The notes beneath the pieces were generated by a model. The model did not search any database. It saw only the letters and a list, made by a program, of their open reading frames with translations, and was not told the origin of the DNA. Position numbers and translations under genes: made by a program. Shown in pieces: positions 10,055 to 18,891 of a stretch of 64,000 bases of DNA. Every line of letters starts with the position of its first letter. Position 1 is the stretch's first letter. Origin of the DNA: Bradyrhizobium jicamae (GTDB lineage Bacteria; Pseudomonadota; Alphaproteobacteria; Rhizobiales; Xanthobacteraceae); contig NZ_JAFCJX010000004.1 in assembly GCF_018130695.1 (NCBI RefSeq), positions 1 to 64,000 of the forward strand, given 5' to 3'.

Positions 10055-11776
10055 ATGAGCCGACCGTTCAACATGCCTGACGAGTTTGTCGAAGGCTTCC
10101 AGAAGGCGGGAGAAAGCCTGTGGCGGTCGCTCGGGTGGATACCCGCTCAGAACGGTCATGACGGTGCGAGTCCTGCCGCAGCCCTGGATGCTTCGGCGCG
10201 TCTCGCCCAGCTGCAGGCTGAACACCTGACGCGCCTGTATCTGCTCACCGAGCACGTCCTCAAATCCACAGCCGGCGTCCAGAGCGAGGGGGCCATCGAG
10301 CCGCCGCGCGGTGACCGCAGGTTCAACGCCACAGAATGGCGGGACAATGCGGCCTATAGCCTGCTGAAGCAGTGTTATCTGCTGAATTCACGCTATTGCG
10401 TCGATTTCGTTGAGGCGCTGGATCTGGATGAGAAGGAAAAGCATCGCCTGCGCTTCTTCACGCGCCAACTCGTCGAGGCGATGAGCCCGACCAACTTCAT
10501 CGCAACCAATCCCGATGTCATCAAGCTTGCGACCGACAGTGACGGTCAGAGTCTCAAGGCCGGCCTCGACAATCTGATGAACGATCTAGGCAGGGGTAGC
10601 CTGACGATCACTGACGAAAGCGCGTTCGAAGTCGGAAAGGACGTCGCGGCATCGAAGGGCGCCGTCGTCTTCGAGAACGATCTGTTTCAGCTCATTCAAT
10701 ATGCACCGACGACCGAGCAGGTGGCCGCGCGGCCCTTGCTGATCGTGCCGCCCTGCATCAACAAGTTCTACATTCTCGACCTGCAGCCGGCCAATTCCTT
10801 CGTCCAGTTTGCGCTCGAGCATGGCTTGACCGTCTTCATGGTGTCCTGGCGCAACCCGGATGCCTCCTGCGGACACTTTGGATGGGACGATTACGTCGAG
10901 CATGGGGTCATGCGCGCGATCGACATCGCCAGGTCGATTTCGGCGGCTGACAAGGTCAACGTCGTCGGCTGGTGCGTCGGCGGGACCATCCTGTCGTCGG
11001 CGCTCGCGCTGCTCCGCACCAAAGGCGACGAATCGGTCGCGTCAGTGACGCTGCTCACGACGATGCTCGATTTCCGCGAGCCCGGAGATCTCGGGGTGTT
11101 CGTGGACGAGGAGGGCGTACGACAGCGTGAGCAGACGATCGGCAATGGCGGCATTTATCGCGGCTCGGAGCTTGGATTCGTTTTCCAGACGCTCCGTTCG
11201 AAGGAGCTGATATGGCCGAACGTGATCAACAACTATCTGAAAGGAAAATCGCCCGAGCGTTTCGACCTTCTGTTCTGGAACTCGGACGTGACCAACCTGC
11301 CGGGGCCGATGTATTGCTGGTACATCAGGAACATGTACCTGGAGAACAATCTTCGGGTGCCGAACAAGCTGATGATGTGCGGCACCTCGGTCGATTTGGG
11401 TCGGGTCGACCTGCCTGCCTATGTGCTGGCCACTCTTGAAGATCACATCGTGCCGTGGCGTTCCGCCTATCGCACTACCGGCCTGTTCAGCGGCGATACC
11501 CGCTTTGTGCTCGGCGCCAGCGGGCATATCGCCGGCGTGATCAATCCCGCGTCAAAAAACAAGCGGAGCTATTGGGTCTCGGACGACAGGTGCGAGGATC
11601 CGGCAGAATGGCTGTCGGGCGCAGACGAAAAGCCGGGCAGTTGGTGGAACGACTGGATCGGCTGGCTCAAGCCGTCGATGGAAGACCGCGTGCCGGCCCG
11701 GACGCAGCTCGGCAGCAATCTCTATCCGCCGGGTGAATCTGCGCCGGGCCGATACGTCAAAGCCAAGGCGGAGTGA
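10055..11776 (+). CDS. phaC: Class I poly(3-hydroxyalkanoate) synthase
   Basis: Polymerises (R)-3-hydroxybutyryl-CoA into PHB at the granule surface. The 573 residues fit class I synthases. The alpha/beta-hydrolase triad is visible: nucleophile Cys307 in the lipase-like box GWCVGG, Asp463 in LEDHIVPW and His491 in GASGHIAG. The substrate-channel segment LLIVPPCINKFYILDLQP and the motif WRNPD are also typical. GAGGGA lies five bases before the ATG. The gene is about 7 kb from phaAB, with malic enzyme, NADH dehydrogenase and dctBD between. No phasin or phaR gene is in the window. Confidence 0.94.
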   Translation: MSRPFNMPDEFVEGFQKAGESLWRSLGWIPAQNGHDGASPAAALDASARLAQLQAEHLTRLYLLTEHVLKSTAGVQSEGAIEPPRGDRRFNATEWRDNAAYSLLKQCYLLNSRYCVDFVEALDLDEKEKHRLRFFTRQLVEAMSPTNFIATNPDVIKLATDSDGQSLKAGLDNLMNDLGRGSLTITDESAFEVGKDVAASKGAVVFENDLFQLIQYAPTTEQVAARPLLIVPPCINKFYILDLQPANSFVQFALEHGLTVFMVSWRNPDASCGHFGWDDYVEHGVMRAIDIARSISAADKVNVVGWCVGGTILSSALALLRTKGDESVASVTLLTTMLDFREPGDLGVFVDEEGVRQREQTIGNGGIYRGSELGFVFQTLRSKELIWPNVINNYLKGKSPERFDLLFWNSDVTNLPGPMYCWYIRNMYLENNLRVPNKLMMCGTSVDLGRVDLPAYVLATLEDHIVPWRSAYRTTGLFSGDTRFVLGASGHIAGVINPASKNKRSYWVSDDRCEDPAEWLSGADEKPGSWWNDWIGWLKPSMEDRVPARTQLGSNLYPPGESAPGRYVKAKAE

Positions 11777-11810
11777 CGGTGTCGCGGAGCGGCAGCAGTG
11801 CACCGCGCTT

Positions 11811-11844
11811 CGGGATGCCGAGGGGTGAGGCCCCCGACATCCCG
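11811..11844. terminator. Imperfect long hairpin between convergent phaC and the fatty acid permease gene
   Basis: A 7-base stem (CGGGATG at 11811 with CATCCCG at 11838) continues inward through two mismatches into further GC pairs and a 6-base loop. It sits in the 90-base gap between two genes that end towards each other, the usual place for a shared terminator. Neither strand has a T-run after it, so termination is inferred from structure and position. Confidence 0.5.
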
Positions 11845-11866
11845 TATGATCAGCTCCGGCGTTCGA

Positions 11867-13333
11867 TCAAGGCAGGATTGGCGGATGGTAGGTGAAGGTC
11901 GCCATCAGGAGCGCCGCCAGGATCATGACGATCGGGAAGTGCACGAAGAATTGCACGGACGTGTAGCCGATCAGGTCTTTTGACTTTAGTCCGAGCACGC
12001 CCAGCAGCGGCAGCATCCAGAACGGGTTGATGAAGTTCGGCAGCGTTTCGGCGATGTTGTAGACCATGGTGGTCCAGCCCAGATGAGCCCCGACTTCGTT
12101 GGCGGCCTTCATGATGTAGGGCGCTTCGATCATCCACTTGCCGCCGGCGGAAGGGATGAAGAAGCCGAGCGCCGCGGAATAGATCCCGATCAGGAATGAG
12201 AACACGGTCGAGTTGACCGAGACGTTTGCAAACCAGTGAGCGACGGTATCTGACAGCGTCAGCCCGCTGGCATTCGGCACCTTGGTAAGCATGTGGGCGA
12301 TGCCGGCATAGAACGGAAACTGCAACAGCAGGCCGGAGATGCTCGGCGTTCCCTTGGAAAAAGCCTCGAGCAGGCTGCGGGGGCGCCAGTGCAGGAGAAT
12401 GCCAAGCAGCAGAAACACGAAGTTATAGGTGTTGAGGCCCGACAGGGTGATCAGCGGATTGCCGGATTGGAAGGTCTGCCAGAGCCAGCCCGACGCAAGT
12501 GCGACGATCAGGATGGTCAGAACGGGGCTGAATTCGAGGAAGTCGCCAGGACGCGTCGGCTTCTTTGGCTCGATCCGGTCGTCGTCAAGGGACACGCCGA
12601 GATCTTCTGCGGTTCTGGTGAGCGCTTCATCTGGCGCTGTCAGATAACAGATTACCGCCGACAGTGCAGTCACGACGATAATCGTTACCAGGTTTTGCCA
12701 CGTCAGGATCGTCTCGGAAAAGCTGATGACACCGGTGATCGGCAACAGTGAGGCCGGGATGCTCGCCGCATTGGCCTGGAGCTGCGCGACCGATGATGTG
12801 ATGCCGAGCGTGAAGCCGCAGCCGAGGCCCAGATAGCCGGCGGCGCCCGCCGCGCGATAATCGAGCTTGATGTCCTTGCGCCGCGCGATTTCGCGTACCA
12901 GCAGGCCCGAGAAGATCAGACTCAGGCTCCAGTTCAGGAGCGACAGGAGGATGCTGAGAACGCCGACGAAGACGACTGCGCTGCGCGCGCTGGAAGGGAC
13001 ACCGGCCAGCCGTCGCATCAGTGCAGAGACGGGCGGTGACATCGCAACCACGTAGCCACCGACGGCGGCCAGCGCTAACTGCATCGTGAACGGGATGAGA
13101 TTCCAGAAGCCGTCGCCGAAGGCGCGGCTGACCGCGAGCGGCGAGCCGCCATGCGCAATCGTGCCGAGTGCGATCACGACCACGGCGATCAGCACGAACA
13201 CATAGGCGTCCGGGAACCAGCGTTCGGCGAAGCTGACCATATACTGCGAAAATCTCGCAAGCATGTTGGTGTGTGTCGGCACTTTATCGAAGAAGATGGC
13301 TTTATCCGTCGTGTCGGTCATTGCGGCCCCCAT
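11867..13333 (-). CDS. atoE: Short-chain fatty acid permease (AtoE family)
   Basis: Predicted inner-membrane carrier for short-chain fatty acids such as butyrate or acetoacetate. The 488-residue protein has about ten to twelve hydrophobic helices and family-typical stretches such as FSQYMVSFAERWFPDAYVFVLI at the start and FFIPSAGGKWMIEAPYI in the second half. An inner ATG at 13321 (MTDTTDKAIFF) is a good alternative start because a G-rich run lies six bases before it, while 13333 has no clear ribosome site. The product would supply or export C4 acids linked to the neighbouring PHB genes; that functional link is inference. The molybdoenzyme gene ends 35 bases upstream on the same strand. Confidence 0.85.
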   Translation of the reverse strand: MGAAMTDTTDKAIFFDKVPTHTNMLARFSQYMVSFAERWFPDAYVFVLIAVVVIALGTIAHGGSPLAVSRAFGDGFWNLIPFTMQLALAAVGGYVVAMSPPVSALMRRLAGVPSSARSAVVFVGVLSILLSLLNWSLSLIFSGLLVREIARRKDIKLDYRAAGAAGYLGLGCGFTLGITSSVAQLQANAASIPASLLPITGVISFSETILTWQNLVTIIVVTALSAVICYLTAPDEALTRTAEDLGVSLDDDRIEPKKPTRPGDFLEFSPVLTILIVALASGWLWQTFQSGNPLITLSGLNTYNFVFLLLGILLHWRPRSLLEAFSKGTPSISGLLLQFPFYAGIAHMLTKVPNASGLTLSDTVAHWFANVSVNSTVFSFLIGIYSAALGFFIPSAGGKWMIEAPYIMKAANEVGAHLGWTTMVYNIAETLPNFINPFWMLPLLGVLGLKSKDLIGYTSVQFFVHFPIVMILAALLMATFTYHPPILP

Positions 13334-13368
13334 AGTCGCGTCGTGTTGCGTTCAGTTTTTCATTCCGA

Positions 13369-16300
13369 TCAGAGTGCGAGTGTTAGCTCCGAGAGCGGAA
13401 CGGATTGACAGGTCAGGCAGTGGTCGATTGGGCCGTCGTCGCCGCCAAGCTGCGCGACGTTGCCGTCGACGACGCGCATGAGGCAGCTCTCGCACTGGCC
13501 GACGCGGCAGCCGCTGGGCAGGGACAGGCCGGCGGCCTGGGCCGCATCGAGAAGGGTCCCGAGCTCCGGCGTCCAGGTGAAGCTCCTGTCGCTATCGGCG
13601 ATGTGGACGGTTTGCGGCTTCAATGTGCGCGGCACGACCGGTGGTGAGGCGAACGCTTCCGTGAAGATGTCAAAGCGCGGAGCGCCTTGTTCGACCAGCC
13701 GTGTTGTCATCGACGTCGTGAAGGCTGGCGAACCGCAGAGATAGAGCAGGGGTCTCGATGGCAGCAGTGGTTCGATTGCCGACAGGTCAAGCCGGCCCGC
13801 GTAGTCGTAGTCCCCGGGGCACCGATCCTGGGCGAGCGGTGCCGAATACGCCGTCACGCGTTCGAGCTCCGGCAGCACGTCCGCGAGCTGCCGCAACCGT
13901 TCGGCAAAGGGATGCTCGCCGCCGTTGCGGCAGCCGTGGAGCAGCAAAACCCTGGCAACGCGTTCGGCCGGCTCCCGCCGCGCCAAGGCTTCGAGATGAC
14001 CGACAAAGGGAGTGATGCCGATTCCAGCGGCAAGAAAGACAAGTGGTCGGCGCCCGTGGAGTGGTGGCGTGAAAATGCCCTTGGGCGGCTCGATCTGGAC
14101 CTCATCGCTGACCGACAGACGATGGATGTGATCGGACAGATGGACCGCACTGCCGGTCTGGCGTGTATCGCCGGAGCCGTATCTTTTGACTGCGATTGAC
14201 AGCACGCCATGGCCGTCGTGGTCGGTCAGGGAATAGGCGCGGGCAACATCCAGTCCCGGCAGGCTCAGCAGGACGTGCTGACCGGGGTGAAATGCGGGAA
14301 GCGGACTGCCGTCGCGTGGCGCAAGGTCCAGCGCGATGACGTCGTTGGCTTCGCGGCGAATAGCGGCGACTGCAAAGTCGCGCTTGCCGATCCAGTGGCC
14401 GCGGCTCGCGGTCTCGTCCTTGCTGATGTCGCAGGTCGTGGCGCGCAGCGGCACCGAACCGCTCACCGGATCGCGCGTCACATCGCTCAAGGCATCGTTC
14501 ATATTCGACGTCGGCGAGCTGACGGGCTGCATCGCGTCGCGTCCAAGCGGCGGACAATCCTCCCACCAGCCAAACTCGGCAACGGCGATGCGATCGTCGA
14601 GCGCATCATTCAGCCGCACGCGCAGCCGGACCTCGCCGGTCGCAGTTGTGACGATCGCCCAATCGCCGTCCTTGAGCCCGCGTGTCGCTGCGAGCGTCGG
14701 GTTGATCTCGATCGCCGGGTCGGGCGTCTTCTTGCGAAGGGACGCGACGTGACGATGCGAGCTGTGAACGAACCAGCCGCTCTTGGCGGTCGTGAGCACC
14801 AATGGAAAGCGTTTGTCGGGACGCTCTGCGAACGGACTTTCGGCAGGCTCGACGTGACCCGGCAGTGGCGCGTAGCCATGGTCGAGCATCAATTCCGAAT
14901 AGACCTCGACGCGGCGCGTGACGGTAGAAAAGCCCGCAACGGTGCCGTCCTGTTGCGGCAGCGCGTATTTTTCGTGACGAAGCACTTGAGGGAAACGCCG
15001 GCCCTCGGGGTGGCTGCGCAGCTCGTCGATCGTCACACCGAGCGGAGCAAGCTGATAGTTCCAGCCGGCCTCGATATCGCCGCCGAAAAACTGATCTGCA
15101 AGGCCCAGCCTGACCGCGAGCTCGGCTGCGATTTCATAGTCCGCCTTGGAGGCGCCGAGGCGCGGCAACATCTGCGGACGGAACTGGACCGTTTCGACGG
15201 CCTCCTGCGTGATCTCGAAGCCGATTTTCAGAGCGTCCCGTTCCCACGGCATGTTGGCCGGCAGAACGATGTCGGCGTTCTCGCCAGTGGGATTCATGAA
15301 CATGTCGACGTGCACATGGAAGTCGAGCGCACGCAGCGCCTCGCGATTGCGCGAAGAATGCCCCTGCGACACCACGAAATTGGTGCCGAAGCTCATCAGC
15401 GCCTGGACCCGGTAGGGTTCACCGGTCAGAACCGCGCGGCTGAAATCCCGTGCCGTGATCCATCCCCGGCTCGGCGGACCGAGCGGCAATTCGCTGAGGC
15501 CGAGCGCCTTGGCCCTTTGCTCCGGCGGCAACAGGGCATAGTCGTTGACGGTGCGCGTCGGAGGCGATGTCGGCCAGACATTGCCCCCACGCCTGTCGCA
15601 GGCGCCCGTGAGCGCATAGAGCGTCGCGATGGCTCGCTCGATCATGGTTGCATTGGTGTGCTGGCCGACGCCAGTCCAGGAATGATAGGCGAGTTGCGGA
15701 CCGTTCTCGAACAGCGCGTAGAAGGCTGCGATCTTGCTCTCCTCGAGCCAGGTCAGTTCGGCCACGCGAGCGATCGTGTAGGGAGCTGCCTCGGCAGTCA
15801 GAAGACCAAACGCCGTCGCCGCAACGATGGCACGGCCGTCCCGCGCGGCGAGCGTGACCCGAGCATCCAACTCGCAGCAGGCAGGATCGAGCGTCGCAAT
15901 ACGGGTATCGACAGCGCGCGCCGCTCCTGACCGGTCCAGCGCGACGAAATTGTCGCTTGATTGGTCGCTCCAGAGTTCACTCGCGCGAACGAAGCGGCCC
16001 GTGTCAGTATCGACCAGCAGCGGTCCATTGGTCCAACGCGTCACAAAATCTGCGTCGTAGGTTTTCGTGATGATGAGGTGCCGGATCGCCCCCATCGCCA
16101 GCGCGCCGTCCGCGCCGGGACGGATACGCAGCCAGATGTCGGCCTGTTGCCCGGACCCGTTCGGCTTGGGGTCGACCACCGCAACGCGTGCGCCACGCTG
16201 CCGTGCATCGGCGACGCGTGTCGCCTGGGCGAGCCAGTTACGGGCCGGATTGTGTCCCCACAGCACGATGGCGTCGGCACGCTCATAGTCGGGAACGCCG

Positions 16301-16773
16301 ATGCCGCGTCCGAACGTCAGGGCGTGGGCATAGTCCTTGTGCCAACCGCAGATCTCGACCGCGTAGATGAGATTGGGGCTGCCGAAGCAGCGGATGAAGC
16401 GCTCGACCCATTCGAAGCTGTCGACCATCGGTGTGCCGCTCGGTGTGGTGACGGCAAAGGCCACCGCTTCGGCGCCGGATGTCTTGCGGATGTCGCCGAG
16501 CTTTTGGGCGATCTCGTCCAGCGCTTCGTCCCAGGTCATTTCGGTCCAGCCGGGATCGGCCGCGCCCCGTGGCGCCGTCCGGCGCAATGGTTGCGTCAGG
16601 CGGCGTGGACTGTGCACGATCTCCGGTGCGGCGCGCCCCTTCGCACATAGTGCGCCGCCGGTCGGGTGACCTGGCAGGGTCTCGACACCGATCAGCCGCC
16701 CGTTCTCGATGACCATGGTCGAGCCGCATCGGGATCGGCAAAGCGTGCAATAGCCGGGGACGCGCTGCGCCAT
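13369..16773 (-). CDS. Molybdopterin oxidoreductase fused to a flavin/2Fe-2S reductase
   Basis: A single 1134-residue chain combines two electron-transfer machines. The first ~740 residues are a bis-MGD molybdoenzyme of the formate dehydrogenase/nitrate reductase superfamily: CTLCRSRC with a further Cys in GGALCAKGRA binds a 4Fe-4S cluster, and a Cys in EICGWHKD is the likely Mo ligand. Residues from about 790 to 1040 form a ferredoxin-reductase-like FAD/NAD module (RAYSLTDH, AGIGITPF, YLCGSPAF). The last ~80 residues are a plant-type ferredoxin with CRVGQCESC and a distal Cys. No Tat signal is seen, so it should be cytosolic. Substrate unknown; NAD(P)H-linked oxidation or reduction is inferred. 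A GntR regulator is divergent from it. Confidence 0.85.
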   Translation of the reverse strand: MAQRVPGYCTLCRSRCGSTMVIENGRLIGVETLPGHPTGGALCAKGRAAPEIVHSPRRLTQPLRRTAPRGAADPGWTEMTWDEALDEIAQKLGDIRKTSGAEAVAFAVTTPSGTPMVDSFEWVERFIRCFGSPNLIYAVEICGWHKDYAHALTFGRGIGVPDYERADAIVLWGHNPARNWLAQATRVADARQRGARVAVVDPKPNGSGQQADIWLRIRPGADGALAMGAIRHLIITKTYDADFVTRWTNGPLLVDTDTGRFVRASELWSDQSSDNFVALDRSGAARAVDTRIATLDPACCELDARVTLAARDGRAIVAATAFGLLTAEAAPYTIARVAELTWLEESKIAAFYALFENGPQLAYHSWTGVGQHTNATMIERAIATLYALTGACDRRGGNVWPTSPPTRTVNDYALLPPEQRAKALGLSELPLGPPSRGWITARDFSRAVLTGEPYRVQALMSFGTNFVVSQGHSSRNREALRALDFHVHVDMFMNPTGENADIVLPANMPWERDALKIGFEITQEAVETVQFRPQMLPRLGASKADYEIAAELAVRLGLADQFFGGDIEAGWNYQLAPLGVTIDELRSHPEGRRFPQVLRHEKYALPQQDGTVAGFSTVTRRVEVYSELMLDHGYAPLPGHVEPAESPFAERPDKRFPLVLTTAKSGWFVHSSHRHVASLRKKTPDPAIEINPTLAATRGLKDGDWAIVTTATGEVRLRVRLNDALDDRIAVAEFGWWEDCPPLGRDAMQPVSSPTSNMNDALSDVTRDPVSGSVPLRATTCDISKDETASRGHWIGKRDFAVAAIRREANDVIALDLAPRDGSPLPAFHPGQHVLLSLPGLDVARAYSLTDHDGHGVLSIAVKRYGSGDTRQTGSAVHLSDHIHRLSVSDEVQIEPPKGIFTPPLHGRRPLVFLAAGIGITPFVGHLEALARREPAERVARVLLLHGCRNGGEHPFAERLRQLADVLPELERVTAYSAPLAQDRCPGDYDYAGRLDLSAIEPLLPSRPLLYLCGSPAFTTSMTTRLVEQGAPRFDIFTEAFASPPVVPRTLKPQTVHIADSDRSFTWTPELGTLLDAAQAAGLSLPSGCRVGQCESCLMRVVDGNVAQLGGDDGPIDHCLTCQSVPLSELTLAL

Positions 16774-16802
16774 AGGTGGGGTTCACGTTGGAGCAAGGGA
16801 CG

Positions 16803-16830
16803 ATTATAGTGCGCTACAGTAATGCGCTAC
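16803..16830 (-). promoter_or_regulatory. Probable promoter of the molybdoenzyme gene with paired TGCGCTAC repeats
   Basis: Read on the minus strand, TATAAT lies at 16808-16803, about 30 bases before the ATG at 16773. Directly upstream are two direct copies of GTAGCGCA (+ strand TGCGCTAC at 16810-16817 and 16823-16830) with a 13-base period, overlapping the place of a -35 box. No good -35 hexamer is seen, which would suit a regulator-dependent promoter. Confidence 0.5.
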
Positions 16831-16869
16831 TTAATCTCGTCTGAGGGGACGCCAGTCGTCAAGCCCATT

Positions 16870-16904
16870 TATTGTGCCGCAGACAAACCGGACTATTGTG
16901 CCGC
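16870..16904. repeat. Direct repeat TATTGTGCCGC with 24-base period
   Basis: Two exact 11-base copies (16870-16880 and 16894-16904) lie in the gap between the divergent molybdoenzyme and GntR genes, just before the regulator start. If the longer GntR frame were used they would encode a repeated YCAA peptide, but the position suits an operator better. That role is inferred. Confidence 0.5.
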
Positions 16905-16947
16905 GGCTCAGCCGGATGATTCCGGAACGGACAAAGCGGGAATGGGA

Positions 16948-17628
16948 ATGGATCAGAATTTGCGGGAGCAGGTGCTGCAGCAGGTGCGCGCCGAGATCAT
17001 TTCCGGTCAGAGCATGCCGGGATCGATGTACTCGGTGCCGACGCTTGCCGCGAGCCTCGGCGTGTCAACGACGCCCGTCCGCGAAGCGCTGCTCGAACTG
17101 GCGCGCAGCGGCTTGATCGAACCGATGCGCAACCGCGGCTTCAAGGTGGTCGAGCCGACCTTGACCGAGCTTCGCAACCTGTTCGATCTGCGCGAGGTGC
17201 TGGAACTCCACGCGGTGACGATCGTCGCGCGCAAGAAGAAGAATCTCAAGGAGCTGATCCGCTTTGCCGATGAGGTTGCCCACGCGGTCAAGAACGAGGA
17301 CATCAGGCTTTACCTCGAAGCCGATCGCACCTTTCACCAGCGGTTGACGGCGGCGGCGGAAAATCCGCGTCTGACCGAAATGGTGATGGGACTACGCGAT
17401 CAGATGCGGCTTTACGGCATCAAGTCGCGCGCCGGTCTTGCCCGTCAGAACGAATCCGCCGCCGAGCACTACCAGATCATCGAGCTTGCGATGGCCGGCA
17501 GGGAAGACGAGCTCGCCGATCTGCTCCGGCGCCATATCAGGTCGTGGGAGCCGATCTTCAGCGAGGCGCTGTCGCGGATGGCGAGCCCGCGCGAGCCGAT
17601 CATCGCCAGTCGCGGTCATGGCCGGTAA
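16948..17628 (+). CDS. GntR-family transcriptional regulator, FCD subgroup
   Basis: A 226-residue DNA-binding regulator. The N-terminal winged helix-turn-helix (LAASLGVSTTPVREALLELARSGLIEP, residues ~30-60) and the helical FCD ligand domain (LFDLREVLELHAV, then EADRTFHQRLTAAAENPRL and HYQIIELAMAGREDELADLLRRHI) mark the FadR/FCD subgroup, which usually binds small carboxylic acids. The frame opens at 16822, but the added residues are low in family likeness and overlap repeats; ATG 16948 or 16942, preceded by GCGGGA, is preferred. It is divergent from the molybdoenzyme gene and likely regulates it. Control of the fatty acid permease downstream is also possible. Confidence 0.85.
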   Translation: MDQNLREQVLQQVRAEIISGQSMPGSMYSVPTLAASLGVSTTPVREALLELARSGLIEPMRNRGFKVVEPTLTELRNLFDLREVLELHAVTIVARKKKNLKELIRFADEVAHAVKNEDIRLYLEADRTFHQRLTAAAENPRLTEMVMGLRDQMRLYGIKSRAGLARQNESAAEHYQIIELAMAGREDELADLLRRHIRSWEPIFSEALSRMASPREPIIASRGHGR

Positions 17629-17650
17629 TTGCCGGGCCGGATTGCAACGT

Positions 17651-18880
17651 TTACGAAAGCGCCGCCGTTGCACGCGCGATGCGCCGGCAGGCATCCTCGA
17701 GTTCGGCCGCGGAGGTCGCGTAGGAGATCCGGAAAAACGGTGCAAGTCCGAACGCCGAACCGGGCACCACCGCAACTCCGGCGGCGCGCAGTAAATAATC
17801 AGCGAAGTCCGTGTCACTCTGCAGCGTCTGGCCATCGGGAGTGGCTTTCCCGATCACGCCGGCGCAGCTCGCAAAAGTATAGAAGGCGCCTTCGGGCTTC
17901 CGGCAGGTGATGCCGTCGATTCGATTCAATGCAGCGACGACCAGATCGCGCCGTTCCTGGAATGACCGGCAGCGCGCGTCGATGAAGTCCTGCGGGCCGC
18001 TCAGCGCCTCGATGGCCGCGGCCTGGCTGACCGACGAAGGGCAGGACGTCGACTGGCTCTGGACCACGGCCATCGCCCGGATCAGCGCGCTTGGTCCGGC
18101 GCCATAGCCGATGCGCCAGCCCGTCATCGCATAGGCCTTCGACACACCGTTGACGGTCAGCGTCCGGTTGCGCAGGGCCGGCTCGAGCGCTGCGGGCGTG
18201 GCGAAGCGAAAGCCGTCATAGACGATATGCTCATAGATGTCGTCGACCATCAGCCAAACCTGCGGATGCCTGAGCAGCACATCGAGGATCGGCCGGTATT
18301 GGCCCTCTGAATAGGCCGCCCCGGTTGGATTGGACGGCGAATTCAGCATGACCCATCGCGTACGGGGCGTGATGGCCGCCTCGAGATCGCCTTCCGACAG
18401 GCGGAAGCCATTGGCCTCCACGCACGGCACCAGCACCGGCTTGCCGCCGGCGATCGCCACGATGTCGGCGTACGTCACCCAGAACGGCGTCGGGATGATG
18501 ACCTCGTCGCCGGGATTGATGGTCGCCATCATGGCGTTGAATAGCACCTGCTTGGCGCCCGTCGAGACCGTGATCTCGTCCTGCGCGAAGTCGAGCCCGT
18601 TATCGCGCCTGAACTTGGCGCGGATGGCGGCCTTGAGATCGGGCGAGCCGTCCAGCGCGGTGTACTTGGTCGCTCCTGCGCGCATCGCACGCTCGGCCGC
18701 CTCCTTGATCGTATCCGGCGTGTCGAAATCAGGCTCGCCGGCGCCGAGGATGATGACGTCGCGGCCCTGACGCTTCATCTCCGCGGCGAGGCCGCTGATC
18801 TTCAGGATCTCCGACACGCCGATCGAGGACAGACGATCCGACGGGCGGAACGACGCCGAGCGGTGCAGGGGAGCGTTCAT
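17651..18880 (-). CDS. Class I PLP aminotransferase, probable 2-aminoadipate transaminase
   Basis: A 409-residue fold-type I aminotransferase. Lys248 in NGVSKAYAMTGWRIGYG binds pyridoxal phosphate, and SPSNPTGAAYSEGQ, DDIYEHIVYDG and the C-terminal FFRISYATS are typical of the aspartate aminotransferase group. The family alone would suggest aspartate aminotransferase. Its place as last gene of an operon with an AmaB-type dehydrogenase and HglS suggests it converts 2-aminoadipate to 2-oxoadipate; this is inference. The ATG at 18880 follows the dehydrogenase stop by 11 bases and is preceded by AGAGAGC. The longer in-frame extension to 19087 only overlaps the upstream gene. Confidence 0.83.
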   Translation of the reverse strand: MNAPLHRSASFRPSDRLSSIGVSEILKISGLAAEMKRQGRDVIILGAGEPDFDTPDTIKEAAERAMRAGATKYTALDGSPDLKAAIRAKFRRDNGLDFAQDEITVSTGAKQVLFNAMMATINPGDEVIIPTPFWVTYADIVAIAGGKPVLVPCVEANGFRLSEGDLEAAITPRTRWVMLNSPSNPTGAAYSEGQYRPILDVLLRHPQVWLMVDDIYEHIVYDGFRFATPAALEPALRNRTLTVNGVSKAYAMTGWRIGYGAGPSALIRAMAVVQSQSTSCPSSVSQAAAIEALSGPQDFIDARCRSFQERRDLVVAALNRIDGITCRKPEGAFYTFASCAGVIGKATPDGQTLQSDTDFADYLLRAAGVAVVPGSAFGLAPFFRISYATSAAELEDACRRIARATAALS

Positions 18881-18891
18881 GCTTGCTCTCT

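Noticed and set aside
16822..16947. N-terminal extension of the GntR regulator
   Set aside because: It translates intergenic direct repeats, has no family likeness and no ribosome site; ATG 16942/16948 gives the normal length.
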